Shown: positions 35,601 through 47,560, numbered from the stretch's first letter. The stretch is DNA of 64,000 nt from Chelonoidis abingdonii (GCF_003597395.2 NC_133770.1:15132386-15196385); one strand, 5' to 3'. The notes: a model not told the origin generated them from the letters alone. Numbers and translations are program-made.

Positions 35601-37424
35601 TGCTGGGAGACATAGTGAGTTAGAAGCGTCTGCGAACAGCTCAGAGGAATCTCTGCAGGAAGTAGCTCAGCCAGCGTTATTATGCGAGTGTACTCTACTA
35701 CCATCTACTACAATCGCGGCCAACAAAATTGGAATGCATGGATGAAAGTATTGCCTGTTACTGCTTACTGTGATAAAAAAGAAATCAAGACGACGGAAGA
35801 ATAAGACCCAGTGTCCTTGGACACTCACACACAACTCTGGAATGTTCGAGTAATCAATAAAACCTCGACTAATAGATTCTGCCTCCTTTGGTATTTATAT
35901 TTGAAAGGAAACTAAAAAAATGACTGCCCTATGAGTCTGAGCTGCGGATGAAATATTCTTAGACTAGACTTGTGTAATAGGAAGAGTCTATAATACAGTG
36001 CTGTAATGGGTTTGATTTATTCCCTCTTGTGGTCGTCCTGTAATAGCTTCTAAGTTCAGTAGTTCAAACTCAATTGTATTCTGGTGAAATTCAGATTTGA
36101 TTCACCTGACTACAATGGTGTCTACGTACGGGCAAGTGCCTTCACACAACCATGCTCACCACATGCTTGCATGCATATCACACTTATGATATTAAATCTA
36201 CACTGCCTGTCAGGTCAATTCTCTATTTCAAATAAGAGAGCACTGCGCTTCTACTCTGCGATGAATACAGTGTATCTTATTGGGTCTTGCCCCTGTGCAG
36301 TCCTTTATCCTTTTGAGGGATGCATACGTTGCTATCCTCTCCCCTGACAATGAAGGGGAATACAGGACGCCCTAGGATAGTCTTTTCCAGATACAGTTAT
36401 GGCTCCCTATAAAAAGATTTTGTATCTTGGGTGCGAAGTACTAAACAATTAAGACCTTCAGCCGGAAAAGTTAGAGAAAAAAATCAAAACAAGCAAAAAA
36501 CTTTAACTGGCACGATGATCCTTAATATACATAACACACTACTTACGCAAACAATGACACTGAAATCCACCAATTCCACGGATCTCGAGGAAAGTGAATT
36601 CATTCAACAGAACCTCTTGCCAATATTTTATCGAATACTTCAAAAAGTGAAATGCAGTGAAGGTACCTGGGAGTAAAGTGCCAGAAATGCGGAAACCTTA
36701 TGCATTAGGGACGGAGGCACATTCTATCGTACCCTCTGTAGCTCCCTCAGAGCTACCGGGACGGAGTCAATGGCCCGTTGAAGATAATGGAAAGCTCATC
36801 AACTTTTCTTGAGTGTGGTCAGAGACCTAACTCAAAGGCAATTGAGATACCTCTACTGACAGGCAGTCTCGGATGCCAGTACAACATCTGTGTCTTGCAG
36901 CATATTACTCGCCTCTGACATTTCTCTTTGCAAATGTTAGGTGGTCTCAGATTGGGCACTCCCAAATTTGAGTATCGAAAATCATAGGCCCTTTTCAATT
37001 TTTGGAGATAATGTCATATCATCACTGCTCCAACGTGCGAAATACTATACTTGGTCAGTTTGGATCTGGGAGCGCATTTCTTTAAAGAGCATTCAACCTG
37101 TTTCATCAAGGAGTATCAGATGTGAAACAGCATGAAGGTATTTAAGAAGCCAACTCAAAGTTCCTCCTACACAAGCATTCAGGTCTTGAGTAGTCCAGCC
37201 AAACAACACATGTTAAAAGCTTGAACTTGTTCTTCATAATAATTTTAAAAACAGTGCTAGTTGCCTATTTAATTTTAAAAACAGCAAAAAATATCCACTC
37301 CCTTTCCATGTCATATAAGGAGTCTTGAAATTTAAATCTCCTCAGTGTGACAAATATGCTTGCTTTGATCTGCATAGCTATTGGAAGTCCAAGGGACAGC
37401 TCTGTCTGCCATTAGAGAATTTTT
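35601..37424. other. Low-identity, possibly poorly polished intron sequence
   Basis: Unusual mixture of CpG and short words, and no recognised element or exon. It lies just downstream of a gap. Confidence 0.35.
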
Positions 37425-37494
37425 TTCCAAGAATCCCCTGTAACATTTCGCGAACGCCCAGGGGTTCACAAACCCCCGTTTGAGAACCACTGCA
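37425..37494. mobile_element. hAT element right end
   Basis: CCCCCGTTTGAGAACCACTG ends at 37494, a perfect hAT terminal repeat (complement CAGTGGTTCTCAAAC). No matching left end was found upstream, so this is a truncated copy. Confidence 0.75.
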
Positions 37495-38468
37495 TTTTAT
37501 CCATAGGTCCTTTTTTGTTACCAGTTCACTTGGCACTATTGGCTATTGTTCTAAAGGAAAGAATATAAAAATGATACCATTAAAGGAAAAGAGAAATGTG
37601 GAATTACATGTGCCTCTGTTAATGTGTAAGTGAAGCTTTGCTGTGGTCTTTCCCATCTTGGCTCCAGACAAACCAGATTGTGTATAAAATAAACTAGGAG
37701 AAACATTCCGAGTCACCTCATTAATATCTCTCCCCGTGAAGTTGTGACTCACTCAAAGTCTCAAGCTTGATCTCCTGCTTCGCCAAAAGAACTATGTGTG
37801 TGTGTGTTTGTATGTATGCGTGTGGAGGCTGTGGAGGAAGGGGTAATATCAGATAGAGCTGAGAAGCGGAGAAAAGCAAAGGCTGTAGTTGATAGCTATT
37901 GGGGACTCTGTGCTATGGGAGGATGTTAGGTGTCTGCTGTAGAATGGGGCTATTTGGGGGGAGAAATGATTACTTTGCATTATGGGAATATGGGACACAG
38001 TTCTAAAGGAGAGATTTAATTCATTTTGTTTTAGGGAGGAAAATAGATGGATTTTTTTTTAGGAGGTAGGCCTGTGATGCAGGGGAATTGATAGCTTTAT
38101 TATGGGTCTAGGGAGAAGGCATATTTTGAAGTTTTACTTGGGGATCTGTTCAAAAAATAATTATTCTCTTCTTCCTCTGCTTTAAATACATAATTTTGAA
38201 TAATTTCTGTGTTATTTTAGTTTAAATTTAAAAGCGTATTGTAGGAAGTTGGCAACATGCATAATCAAGCACTGCCATGTAAATAGCTTCTATCTGAAGT
38301 AACCAAGAAATACATTTATAATATTTAGGATGAGCCCTTGACATGTGGTTTCTTAATGCACAAAATATTATATACTCAGAAGGGTTAGCAGTTAGGAAAA
38401 GGCATTGTAAAATAGTTGCTTTGTTGATTCAATTCAATAGCATATTGTGTCATGTCTTGATTTTACAG
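37495..38468. other. Intron-like sequence
   Basis: Contains a short GT-rich run (37797-37825) and nothing coding. Confidence 0.45.
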
Positions 38469-38560
38469 ATATGCAGCGATATGTAGTAAACTAGGCAGTG
38501 TTTCAGTCCTTCGCACATTCAGGGTTCTGAGAGCTTTAAAAACCATTTCAATAGTCCCAG
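38469..38560 (+). CDS. SCN10A-like: SCN exon: DI-S3/S4 voltage sensor (neonatal-type alternative exon), intact
   Basis: An acceptor TTTTACAG and donor GTAAGAAG bound exactly 92 bp, the size of this exon in vertebrate Nav genes. The phase-1 frame reads YAAICSKLGSVSV, then LRTFRVLRALKTISIVPG. The second block is the S4 helix with its regularly spaced Arg/Arg/Arg/Lys gating charges intact. Lys at position 7 corresponds to the Lys of the SCN5A neonatal exon (6A) rather than the Asp of the adult exon. In the family, two copies of this exon are spliced mutually exclusively. The upstream one is neonatal and the downstream one adult. Here only this upstream copy is usable. Confidence 0.92.
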
Positions 38561-38693
38561 GTAAGAAGCCCAGATCCTTTTTCTGCCAACTACAAGTGAT
38601 TTTCTCCTCCAACTACTTTATTATTGTTTTGTGTTTGTTTGTTTTTTCAAGTCTTCTATCTTTTTTTATCTGTATAACTTTCAGCTGTTACAG

Positions 38694-38785
38694 ATACCAC
38701 TGAATTTGTGGACATGGATGGTGTCTCAGGATTGTTGGCCCAGTCAGAATGATTTAAGCATTGGAAACAATGTATCATCTAATTT
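38694..38785 (+). pseudogene. SCN10A-like: Dead adult-type partner exon of S3/S4
   Basis: 133 bp after the intact copy, a pyrimidine tract and TTACAG lead into ATACCACTGAATTTGTGGAC. That encodes TTEFVD in a frame shifted against the entry phase. TTEFVD is the diagnostic start of the adult alternative exon (YTTEFVDLGNVSAL). After GVS the S4 coding is unrecognisable as protein, with a stop. The expected charges are gone, and no GT donor stands at the 92-bp mark (TATCATCTAATTT). The distance and order match the exon pair in SCN genes, so this is a degenerated duplicate exon. Confidence 0.8.
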
Positions 38786-39760
38786 ATTTTGTTTATTTAT
38801 GTCTTTGAGGATTTTGTTTGATCTTTATAATGTCTATTACACAGAAAACCCTTCTAATTGTTCTTGTTTATCATTGTTTTGTCTGTGCAATGTCAATAGC
38901 TCAACAGACTTGTGCTTTTTAATTAATATTTATTGTTATTAGGTCAGATCCTATGTAGTTTTTGCGTATTTCTTAAACAGGATAGTCAATTAGGTATTGC
39001 CTGCTTAAGGAAGGGCTGTATTAAACTTGAATAAGGTTGATGAATCTGGTCCATTGGTCTCTTTCTGGTCTGTCTGTATTATTTTCTGTATGTCTCTAGT
39101 GTTCACAGGTCCTCCCTAGCTGGCATCACTGTAAATTTTATTAGCATGATGCTTATTCCTGTAACTACATTGGTTAAAAAGAAATAAGAGGGCAGTTTTA
39201 CCTGAATCATTATAAACAACGTCAAAGGAGCCCCATGTCTTATCATCTGAAGTAATAGTCCCGTTGGTGTGACAAATTCCTGACACACGACTTATGTCTC
39301 AATTGCCCTTAAAGAGTTGGAGCGCCTACGAGGGCAAAGACACTCAAGCAGAAAAGGGTCAGGATCACACATCAGTAAGTTTCTTACAGAACTGGAAGAT
39401 AGTGCCCTACGATGAACCTTCAGTACTAGAGAGATAAAATTAACAGTGTTTGGGACTGAGAAACGATAGACTAACGGCAATACCATCTTTCGAGAATTTA
39501 AAACAAGATAGAGCAGCCACCGTTCATATTTACTGGGCCAGTGTTACATGCATCTTGCAATACGAGCATAGCCAGATGAGCTAGAAGTGATCAAACATGA
39601 GAAATGTAGTTTTTTCCCTTACACACATTTATCCCTAAGTACTTTTGACAGGAAGCAGGCTGTATGGAGGGCAGAAGCCTTCTTATATCTTCCCCACATA
39701 TTGCACTCCTCCATGCAAGGATCAGGATTAGTCTGTCTTTCATAATCCAGAAAGGGGAAC
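38786..39760. other. Intron-like sequence up to gap
   Basis: No S5 exon visible. Noisy composition near the gap. Confidence 0.4.
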
Positions 39761-39860
39761 NNNNNNNNNNNNNNNNNNNNNNNNNNNNNNNNNNNNNNNN
39801 NNNNNNNNNNNNNNNNNNNNNNNNNNNNNNNNNNNNNNNNNNNNNNNNNNNNNNNNNNNN
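39761..39860. other. Assembly gap (100 N)
   Basis: Exactly 100 N. S5 or pore-loop exons could be missing here. Confidence 1.
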
Positions 39861-41761
39861 TCTGACTCAAGGTAGGGCTACAGGGGCGTCACACCTGCTG
39901 CTCCCTCTCTCATTCCTTTTAACTGCCATTGGTGACTAGTTGGAGAGCTCCCCATTGCTAGCTGCTTCAGTGGAAACCATCTTTCTGAGATCTTATGTCT
40001 TATATAGTTGATTATTAGTTCTAAAAGCTTAGCTCAGTCATATGAATAGCTATTTACAGTTCCTACGGAAGAGATTTAGTTGATGAAAAATTCCCCAGAA
40101 ATTTAAACAGTGGCAGAGGTTGTACGGCCTGTCATGGATAAGGCATGCCCAGTTGTCGATCTTCTTAGTGAGGGACATAATGAATACAAACGCTCCCATT
40201 TGCAACCCTTCCCACCAGGACTACAAAATTCCAACAGTAGTGTTAACGATTTAACCTCCAAGTAAGGGAAGTGTAATGCATGCAGTCGAACTTGGCCCTG
40301 ACCAATGAAACAGTGGATTTTGATTAAACCTGGCAATACCCTCCAGGCGCATTTTCACCCTAATGCACAAGCTGCGATGAGAAACTCATGCTTTTGTCTT
40401 CTTTTATCAGAATTGGAAGCATTCCCGTCAAACAAAACTCTGTGACTGTTTCCCTATCTCCCCCTTTCTTGATACTTTTTCTTCACATATCAAACCTAAG
40501 CGTTGCCACAATACTGGCAGAGAAGGCACCTTGACTCTGGTTCGTTTATGGCTGCCAAATACCTGATGTCTTCACTCATGCGGATCCTCCTGTCTTCACC
40601 TTCACTAGTTGAGTCTGTTTCAGCACCATCCTGGTTTTCTTTATTCTGACACCTCATTCGCCTGATTCTCAGCTGGCACCATCAATGCAACAGGTGCACT
40701 ATCAGTGCACTCTCTGGCATATCTCATCTCTTGCCAACTCCCTTGATGCCCCGTAGTCATGCCAGCTCTCTTTATGTGCTCACCTGATTATGCACCAGCA
40801 CACAGCATGCATCCAAGCACAGTTGATGCATTCTCGGAAGCTGTGCTGGGCTCGCACTAACAATGATGATCACATGGCACTCGTTGCAATGCACTACTGT
40901 GGATTACTCGACACCACCTAGACTAGGACAGTTTATCTGCCTTCGAACCACTTGTGCTTTTGAGAACCTGCCATCTGTCTGCCATTACCCCAGATCCCCT
41001 AGAACTCCTGATGGGTTAAATGGCTCCTCCCTATCCATGAAGACTTTTATGTTATTCTCTTATGGAACTCTAAGAAGACTGTTGTCTTGCCAACTTCTTT
41101 TAAGATTACCTCACGAGGGTCTCAAACCAATGGAGGACAAACCAAAACTAGGGCTGGATCCCATGGATTCCCTACAGAGGAGTTTCAGCTTGGGGTCCCT
41201 CACCATAGATGTCTCAGGCCATGCCTTTTCCTCCTTGGCCTTTGGATACCCCAAAAGATTCTAAACCTCCATCTCATGCACCTTCTAGGAGAAAGTCTCC
41301 TCCTTCTGTAGTGCAGGAGTCTTCTTCTGTGGAGGAGGGGGACTAATTGGAGGGGTCACATTTCTTCATGTTTTCCAGATGAAGCGATAACTCTGGAGTC
41401 AACTTCTCTCTCTGCACAATCCAGAAGATTTCAGTGATTTTCAGGACCTCATGAGGAGCATGGCTACCTCTGTAGAGGTCCAGGTGGAGATTGTACAGGA
41501 GAAACCTCACACTCTCCTGGACAATGAATAGACTCCTGCTGTAGGAAGGGTTACCCTTCCTATCCGCAAAGTCTACTAAACCCAGAGAAGACTCTTTGGC
41601 AGACTCCAGTGTATATACCTCCTTTGGCTAAGAGAGTAGACAGAAGAAATCAATTCGCTCAACAAGATTTTGATTATTACTTCATCCACACATCTCCTTA
41701 TTCCTTGGTGGGCACAACTGTTAATGAATGACCTCGCCAATCCCAATTTAAGGCCACTGCC

Positions 41762-42061
41762 ATGGATAAGGAATTAAAGAGACTTGAGCTATATGGTTGT
41801 AAGGTATATTCCACTGCCATGCTTCAAATGAGAGTTGCCAATTATCCCGCTCTTTTATCTAAATATAATTTGGTTAACCTCTTGGCTATCTCTAAGCATG
41901 CTGATAAATTTCTGGAGGAATACAGGGAACAATTTCTAGCCTTAGTTTCCAATGATCAATATACGTCTCAGACATCTCTTCATGCAGCATTAGATGCTGC
42001 TAACACCGCCTTGTGTTCTGTGGCCACTGCTCTTTCTATGAGATATTCTTCCTGGCTGTAG
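41762..42061 (+). pseudogene. DIRS Gag core fragment
   Basis: One open frame reads KELKRLELYGCKVYSTAM, then LQMRVANYPALLSKYN, and ends with SLHAALDAANTA followed by MRYSSWL. In DIRS-1-like Gag proteins the blocks 'RKVYSTxxLQLRIANYxALLxKY' and 'SLQAxLDAADxAxR...MRRxSWL' are conserved in this order. A frame at 40863-41264 upstream may hold the N-terminal half. Stops follow at 42061. Confidence 0.8.
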
Positions 42062-42589
42062 GCTGCCTATATTCCAAAAGAGATGCAAACTACAACTGAC
42101 AATTTACATTTTAAGGACTCTAAATTGTTTTCCACCAAAACAAACGCTGCTATGAGCACACTGAAAGACTCTCATGCAACACTTTGATCATTGAGAGTCT
42201 ACATTTTGGTTACTCAAAGGAAACAATTTAAACCACAACCCTGTTCTAGGACTTCTTTCCATCAGAGGCCTCCATATGCCTCTAAGACAAGCTTAAGATT
42301 TTTCTCGAAGACACAAGCCATCTTCAACTGTGGTGGGTCCTTCTCACCAGATGACAGCATCCTAGAAGCAATTATTTTGATTCTTCCCTTGAAGAGAGTG
42401 CACTGATGATATTGCCTCCTTTCAGATAATGCCCATCTCTCTTTTACTGTGCTTGATTACCTTTGACAAATGGGCACTCAGCACAGTAAATGAGGAATCT
42501 GTCATCCAATTTACAACTCCCTTTCCCCTACCCACCTTCCCCATCCATTTTTGAGGACTCCTCTCATAAGACCATGTTACTTCAAGAGC

Positions 42590-43120
42590 TGTGGTCCCTT
42601 CTAGAATTGGGAGTGATAGAGGAAATTCATTACCAGCACAGAGGAAGAGGCTTCTAGTTCCAGTCCTTCCTGGTCCTTAAGAAATCTGGGGGTCTCCATT
42701 CCATTCTAGACCTAAGAAACCATAACTACGTCATCCAAAAGATCAGATTCAGGATGGTTACCCTCACTTCTATTATCCTTTCCTTGGAGATTGGTGTGCT
42801 ACCCTTGATTTACAAGACACATACTTTCATATGGTGATTCTTCCTGTGATAAGGATGTATCTTCAATTTGTGGTAAGCACCAACCACTACCAGTATGCAG
42901 TACTTCTCCTCAGTCTCTCATCAGCCCCAAGGATCTTTCCCAAATGTGAGTCAGTGATGCACCCCATCTCCATCATACAGGCATTTAATATTTCCCTAAA
43001 TGGATGACTGTCTAGTCTGGGCAGCATCAAGTGCTCAGGTCCAAAATGACACCCTAGTCATCAAACATTCTCTCATCAGGGCCTGAAATTAAATTTGGAC
43101 AAATCTTAATTAAAACTGAC
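42590..43120 (+). pseudogene. DIRS reverse transcriptase fragment
   Basis: Across frames the DNA encodes LGVIEEI, FLVLKKSGGLHSILDLRN, IRFRMVTLTSIILSL and, after shifts, NFQYxVLLL-like and SSAPRIFPK-like blocks. Together they match the DIRS reverse transcriptase pattern LVPKKDGGLRPILDLR ... RMxTLxSIIPSL ... LPFGLSSAPRVFTK. Stops (for example at 42656 and around 42834) make it non-coding. Confidence 0.82.
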
Positions 43121-43154
43121 TCAATGACTGACTTTCGATGCCAGACCAGTCATT

Positions 43155-43770
43155 ATCAGATTGTGGTTTCTAGGTCGTCAGGCCTCGTGGTTGGAGTGGT
43201 GCCCAAGAAGAAGTACCAGGGGTCAAAGTTGGATGGACATCCAGGACCAGGCTGAGGGCAGTGCTGAAACTGGGTTCCGGCGAAAGGCTTGGGGTCAGAA
43301 CCAGGACCAGAGTCCATAGAAAAGCCAAATCAGGATCATAATTAGAGTTTGAAAACAGGCTAAAGGTTGGAATCAGTCCAAGGGTCTGGGGGTCAGGAGG
43401 TGGGTGCATGGCTGAAGCAGGTCAGGAACAGGGCTGGAGCAGGGTCAGAATAGGGAACAGACAAGGTGGAAGTGGGCTGGAACAAGGCTTGGGAAAAGCT
43501 GGGACTGGAATAGGGACAAGATCCAGGGTAGTCTGGAAGCCTAGGAAATCTGACACACAGCAAGGCAGCAGGAGGGTCCCTAGCTGAGTAGTGCTACTGG
43601 ACAGACGAACTTACGGCTTTGGCAGTTAGAGTGCCTGGGCTCATCTGACTTGGACCCTGCCCAAGGATAAGCTGCTGAAGCATGCCTGAGAGATATGTCA
43701 CTTCAGGTTCTTCTGGGGGGGTGAGTCATAGCTGAGTGACCAGCCCTGGTCCAGCTGTGGGTTTGCCTCA
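43155..43770. mobile_element. Insertion within DIRS, LTR-like purine-rich block
   Basis: Purine-rich text with repeated GGGGTCAG, AACCAGGACCAG and GGAACAGGGCTGG units separates the reverse transcriptase from the RNase H section. Similar purine-rich runs occur in turtle LTR elements. Boundaries are approximate and no target duplication was fixed. Confidence 0.45.
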
Positions 43771-43799
43771 CTCCCATAGATTAACTCCTAAAGGAGAGG

Positions 43800-44420
43800 C
43801 ACCACACTATAGCCTTCCTTTCCCAAAACCTCAAATTCAATCCAGCAACAGCAGCGTGTGCCTGCCTTCAGCTCCTGGGTCACGTGGCCTTGTGTATGTA
43901 CATACCTCTACACGCCAGATGTCACCTTTACTGTTTGCAGGCCTGGCTTCATTCAGTACATCACCCTTCCAGGCATCCTCTGGACATGCAGATTTCCATA
44001 ACGGCTTGAGTGTTCTAGTTTCTGGATTGATGGTTGGATCCATAAAATTAGTGCAAAGGAATTCTGTTTCTGGCCCCAGAACCTGGTGACAGATGAGGGA
44101 GGCATCTTAGTCAACTTCAGGCACAAGCTCTTTGGTCACCTCAGGAAGTTTCCCTCCACATAAATGTGCTGGAGCTCAGAGATAGTTGGTGGGCCTGCCA
44201 GATATTTATGCCTGCCATTCAGAACCAGAAGGCACAAAACCTCACAGACAACTTCACTGCCATGTTTTATCTGAACAAGCTGGTCAGGTGCAAGATAGTC
44301 TCAGCTGTGCCAGGAGGCTATCCTTCTATGGAATTTGTATGTTTGTCACAATGTTTTCCCGAAAGTCTTTCACCTTCCCGCTATGAGAAACATGCTGGCA
44401 GATTCCCTTAGAAGGGTTTG
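43800..44420 (+). pseudogene. DIRS RNase H fragment
   Basis: The frame at 44166 reads LELRDSWWACQIFMPAI then NLTDNFTAMFYLNK, the RNase H blocks of DIRS elements (family form HINLLELRA...L ... TDNTTAMxYVNKQGG), followed by MLADSLRR-like text near 44390-44415. The upstream part (43860-43960) matches the SWVTWPCVCTYLYTPDV-like thumb region. Broken by shifts. Confidence 0.8.
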
Positions 44421-44439
44421 CAACTGAGATCATGTCACC

Positions 44440-45190
44440 TCAAGACAGAGTGCAGATCTAAAATGTCTAGACATCATTAATGACCACTTCTTGGAGCAGC
44501 TAGTCCTGGAACTCAGAAAGGGAGAGGCAATTCTTGATTTAGTCTTAAGTCATGCAAAGGATCTGCTCAAAGAAGTGCATATAGCTGAAACGTTCAGAAA
44601 TAGCAACCATAATGTAAGTATTATTTACCCCTTCACATAACACAAGAAGAGAGATTAAAAAGACTAGGACTGTTAGAAAGATGACTAAGGGTGATATGGT
44701 GGAGGTCTAAAAAAATCATGAATGGTGTGGAGAAAGTGTTATTTACCTTTTCACATAAGCATAAGGAAGTGTTATTTACCTTTTCACATAACACAAGAAC
44801 CAGGGTCCATCAAATGAAATTAATAGGCAGCATGTTTAAAATAAACATAAGGAAGTACTTCTTCAAACAATGCACACTCAGCCTGTGGAACTTGCTGCCA
44901 CTGGATTTTGTGAAGGCCAAAAGTATAACTGGGTTCAAAATAGAATTAGATAAATTCATGGAGAATAGCTATTAGCCAGGATGGTCAGGGATGCAGCCCC
45001 ATGCTCTGGGTGTTCTTAAACCTTTGACTGTCAGAAGCTGGGCCTGGATGACAAGGCATAGTATCACTCGATAAATTGTCCTGTTCATTCTCTCTGAAGA
45101 ATCTGGCACCAGCCACTGTCAGAAGACAGGATACTGGGCTAGATGGACCATTGGTCTGACCCAGTATGTCCATTCTTATGTTCTTTTGAA
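44440..45190 (+). mobile_element. CR1-type LINE 3' end inserted in DIRS
   Basis: Starts within an ORF2 end-region (GAACTCAGAAAGGGAGAGGCA, ATTCTTGATTTAGTC) and finishes with the hallmark tail GGGCTAGATGGACCATTGG, CTGACCCAGTATG and CATTCTTATGTTCTT. It contains a short internal direct duplication GTGTTATTTACCTTTTCACA (44737 and 44768). It is 5'-truncated and interrupts the DIRS element between RNase H and the recombinase. Confidence 0.88.
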
Positions 45191-45229
45191 AATCTCAATA
45201 ACAAAGGTATATGATTTTGTTCCAGGGTG

Positions 45230-46252
45230 GGTAGCAGCCCAGGTTCCATCAAAAACGCTTGTCTCCTTTCCTGATCCAGTCACCTAATATATTCATTCTC
45301 CCCCAGTTCCTATCTCTCTGAGAGGAAGCTGAAATGAAACAAAACATTAATCTGTATTGCACTGGTGTGGCCAAGTCAATATTAGTTCACTGATCTACAT
45401 CCACTGTTCATCTGATTGCCAATAACTTATCACTACTCAAGGATCTTCTGTCCCAGAACTAGAGAAAGTCCCTAAATTCAAACCTTGAATTTCTCCACCT
45501 TACTGTGTGGATGATCTCTGGTTGAACACTCCTGAGAAATTATGCTCCCAAGAGAGGCCATCTTGGTGAGTGGCGCAAAGGAGTCCATGAGAGCCACATA
45601 TGCATCAAACTGGAGAGGTTTTCATTTGGGCTCATTCTAGCAGTTTATCACCCCATCACACATAAGTTACATGTAGTGGACTATGTTCTGCACCTGAAAT
45701 CATCAGGCCTCTCAAACTGATCTGTGGCCTCTATTTTGGCATTACCTCCGACAGTACATGTTTTTTTTCCAACTTTTCCTACCCTCTTGCATCTTGGTTT
45801 TGAAAGGCCTAACCAACATGTACACTCCTGTTCCACTTTCTGTATCTGTATGGGATTTAAACTCATGGGAGCCACTTTTGAGCCTATAAGAATGACAACC
45901 TATGTTGTCATTGAAGATGGCATTTTTGGTTGTAATCACTTTCTCAAGGAGGGTTTTGGAACATCAGTGTCTCCTAGCTGAACCGCCTTTCACAGTCTTT
46001 CATAAGGAAGGTGTCCCTTAGGCCACATCCTACGTTTATGCCTAATGTAGTGTCAGACTTCCATCTGAACCAAACCGTTCTGAGTTTTTCTCAAAACCTG
46101 ATTTGTCTGTGGCTGAAGAAGCACTCCATATCTTGGAGGTTTGTAGAGTCCTGGCATTTTACTTGTACCACACTAGACCCTTCAGCTCTTACCCCAGACT
46201 CTTTGTGGCCTATGCTGAAAGAACTTAGGGTCAATCAGCGTCATCTCAGTAA
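45230..46252 (+). pseudogene. DIRS tyrosine recombinase fragment
   Basis: A frame at 46011 encodes SLRPHPTFMPNVVSDFHLNQ, matching the DIRS recombinase block LRPxPxFxPKVVSxFHxNQ. Later text around 46150-46240 corresponds to the RRxLxFYLxRTxPFR ... LFVxYxxxxKG...VSxQRLSxW pattern. The region 45600-45990 matches the preceding core (WDLNLVLxxLxxPPFEP-like). It is truncated by the LTR insertion at 46258. Confidence 0.72.
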
Positions 46253-46257
46253 ATCCC

Positions 46258-46947
46258 TGTAGCAGGGTGGTTACCCGCTCCTGCCCCGAGGGGTTTAAAA
46301 AGCAGCCCTGGAGAGGGCTGCAGCTCTAAAAGCTGCGTCTGTTGGGGAAGCAGCTGCAGCTGGGCCATGCCCCAATCAGCCCACAGCTGGCCTGTATAAA
46401 AAGGCTATGAGCAAGAGCCCAAACAGTCTCCCTCTACCTGTAGAGGGAGAAGGACCTGGCTGCAGGGAGCTAGAGACAGGGTACCGAGGAACAGGGATGG
46501 GGAAAGGCAGAGGAGTTGGGGAGCTCCAGCCTGGAAAGCCCCAGGCTGCGGCCTAGCATAAGACTAACAGGTACTGAGGGTTGCAGAGGGCAGCCCAGGG
46601 GTAGGCAAAGGCAGCGGGTCCAAACCCAACCTTGCCTGGGATGAGTAGGCTGATACTATAGTCTGCCCCAGGGCATGGGGCTAGACGATGACTGGCAGTA
46701 GCCTTATACTGAGGCGAGATGGGGATGTGGTGGGGTTCCCCGGAGAGGGAGACCCTAAGACTGAGAGAAAGAGGTTACTGCGAGGGGCAGCACCCCAATG
46801 GAAAGGGGCATTGGGGTCCAGGGAGGGACATGGGGCCAACCAGTGGTGGGATCACTGGCCTGCAGAGGGCGCTCGGAGGCTGGAAATCAAGCTAATACCC
46901 TGAGAGACCAGCAGGAGGTGCTGCAGGGGTGAGTCCACATGCTTACA
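46258..46947 (+). mobile_element. Solo LTR, 690 bp, inserted in DIRS
   Basis: TGTAGCAGGGTGG at the left and CACATGCTTACA at the right give TG...CA ends. ATCCC is duplicated at 46253-46257 and 46948-46952, a 5-bp target duplication. A TATAAAAA box lies at 46395-46402 after CCAATCAGC (CCAAT box), a standard LTR promoter layout. No internal genes. It is the most complete and youngest-looking insertion of the nest. Confidence 0.93.
46395..46402 (+). promoter_or_regulatory. LTR TATA box
   Basis: TATAAAAA about 20 bp after CCAATCAGCCCACAGC, inside the solo LTR. This is the retroelement's own Pol II promoter, not the channel's. Confidence 0.7.
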
Positions 46948-46952
46948 ATCCC

Positions 46953-47560
46953 CCATTAATTTTCTGACTGTATCAAACTCTGAAGTCCCTCCTCCATGAG
47001 AATAATGACTCACTCCACTTTAACGAGCTATTCTGCAATAGCTGATGTATGCAAGCAGCAACATGCTTGTGCATACCTTCTCTACCATTACTCCATCACT
47101 TAAGCCTCTGTGATGATGCCACATGAAGACAGTGCCATAGTTGCTCTTCAAATGATCCAAATCCCTCTACCTGTGAGAGGAACTACTGATGAGTCGCCCA
47201 TAGTGGAATGTATATGTACACAATCACTCAAAGAGAAAAAATGGTTACTTACCACTACAGTAGTAGTTGTTCTTTGAGATGTGTTTGACACACACACATT
47301 CCACGAATCTTTCACTTTCCTTGTGACTTCGGACTTAATTATGGCAGTAGGAAGGAACAGAGAGGGAGGTAGCAGTCTTCTCCTTTTATGCCCTTGCTGA
47401 TAGCATGAGGAGAGAGGGGTGCACGCACCACCTAGTGGTACTGCTGGCAGAAGTCTCTGCTCTGGCGCCCAAAGTGAAATGAGTCTGTCTCTGACTTTAG
47501 TAGAATCTAGTGGAATGTGTATGTGCACAACAACCAACAGTTATTGTACAGGTTAGCTAC
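46953..47560 (+). mobile_element. DIRS 3' end with inverted terminal sequences
   Basis: After the LTR the DIRS sequence resumes. GGTTACTTACCACTACAGTA and GTTGTTCTTTGAGATGTGTT are the terminal motif seen also at 5195-5240. A partly inverted echo occurs at about 47508-47560 (GTGGAATGTGTATGTGCACAA). Confidence 0.6.

Larger units (their letters stand above)
40620..47560 (+). mobile_element. DIRS-1-like retroelement, degraded and interrupted
   Basis: The order is Gag-like (about 40863-42060), reverse transcriptase (42590-43120), RNase H (43800-44420), a tyrosine-recombinase region (45230-46250) and DIRS-type terminal sequence (47120-47560). That order matches vertebrate DIRS-1-like elements, which use a tyrosine recombinase instead of an integrase. 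Three later insertions split it: 43155-43770, 44440-45190 and 46258-46947. All frames contain stops. It sits where the S5 and pore exons of the channel should be. Confidence 0.82.

Noticed and set aside
37797..37825. Microsatellite locus
   Set aside because: Only a short, interrupted GT run.
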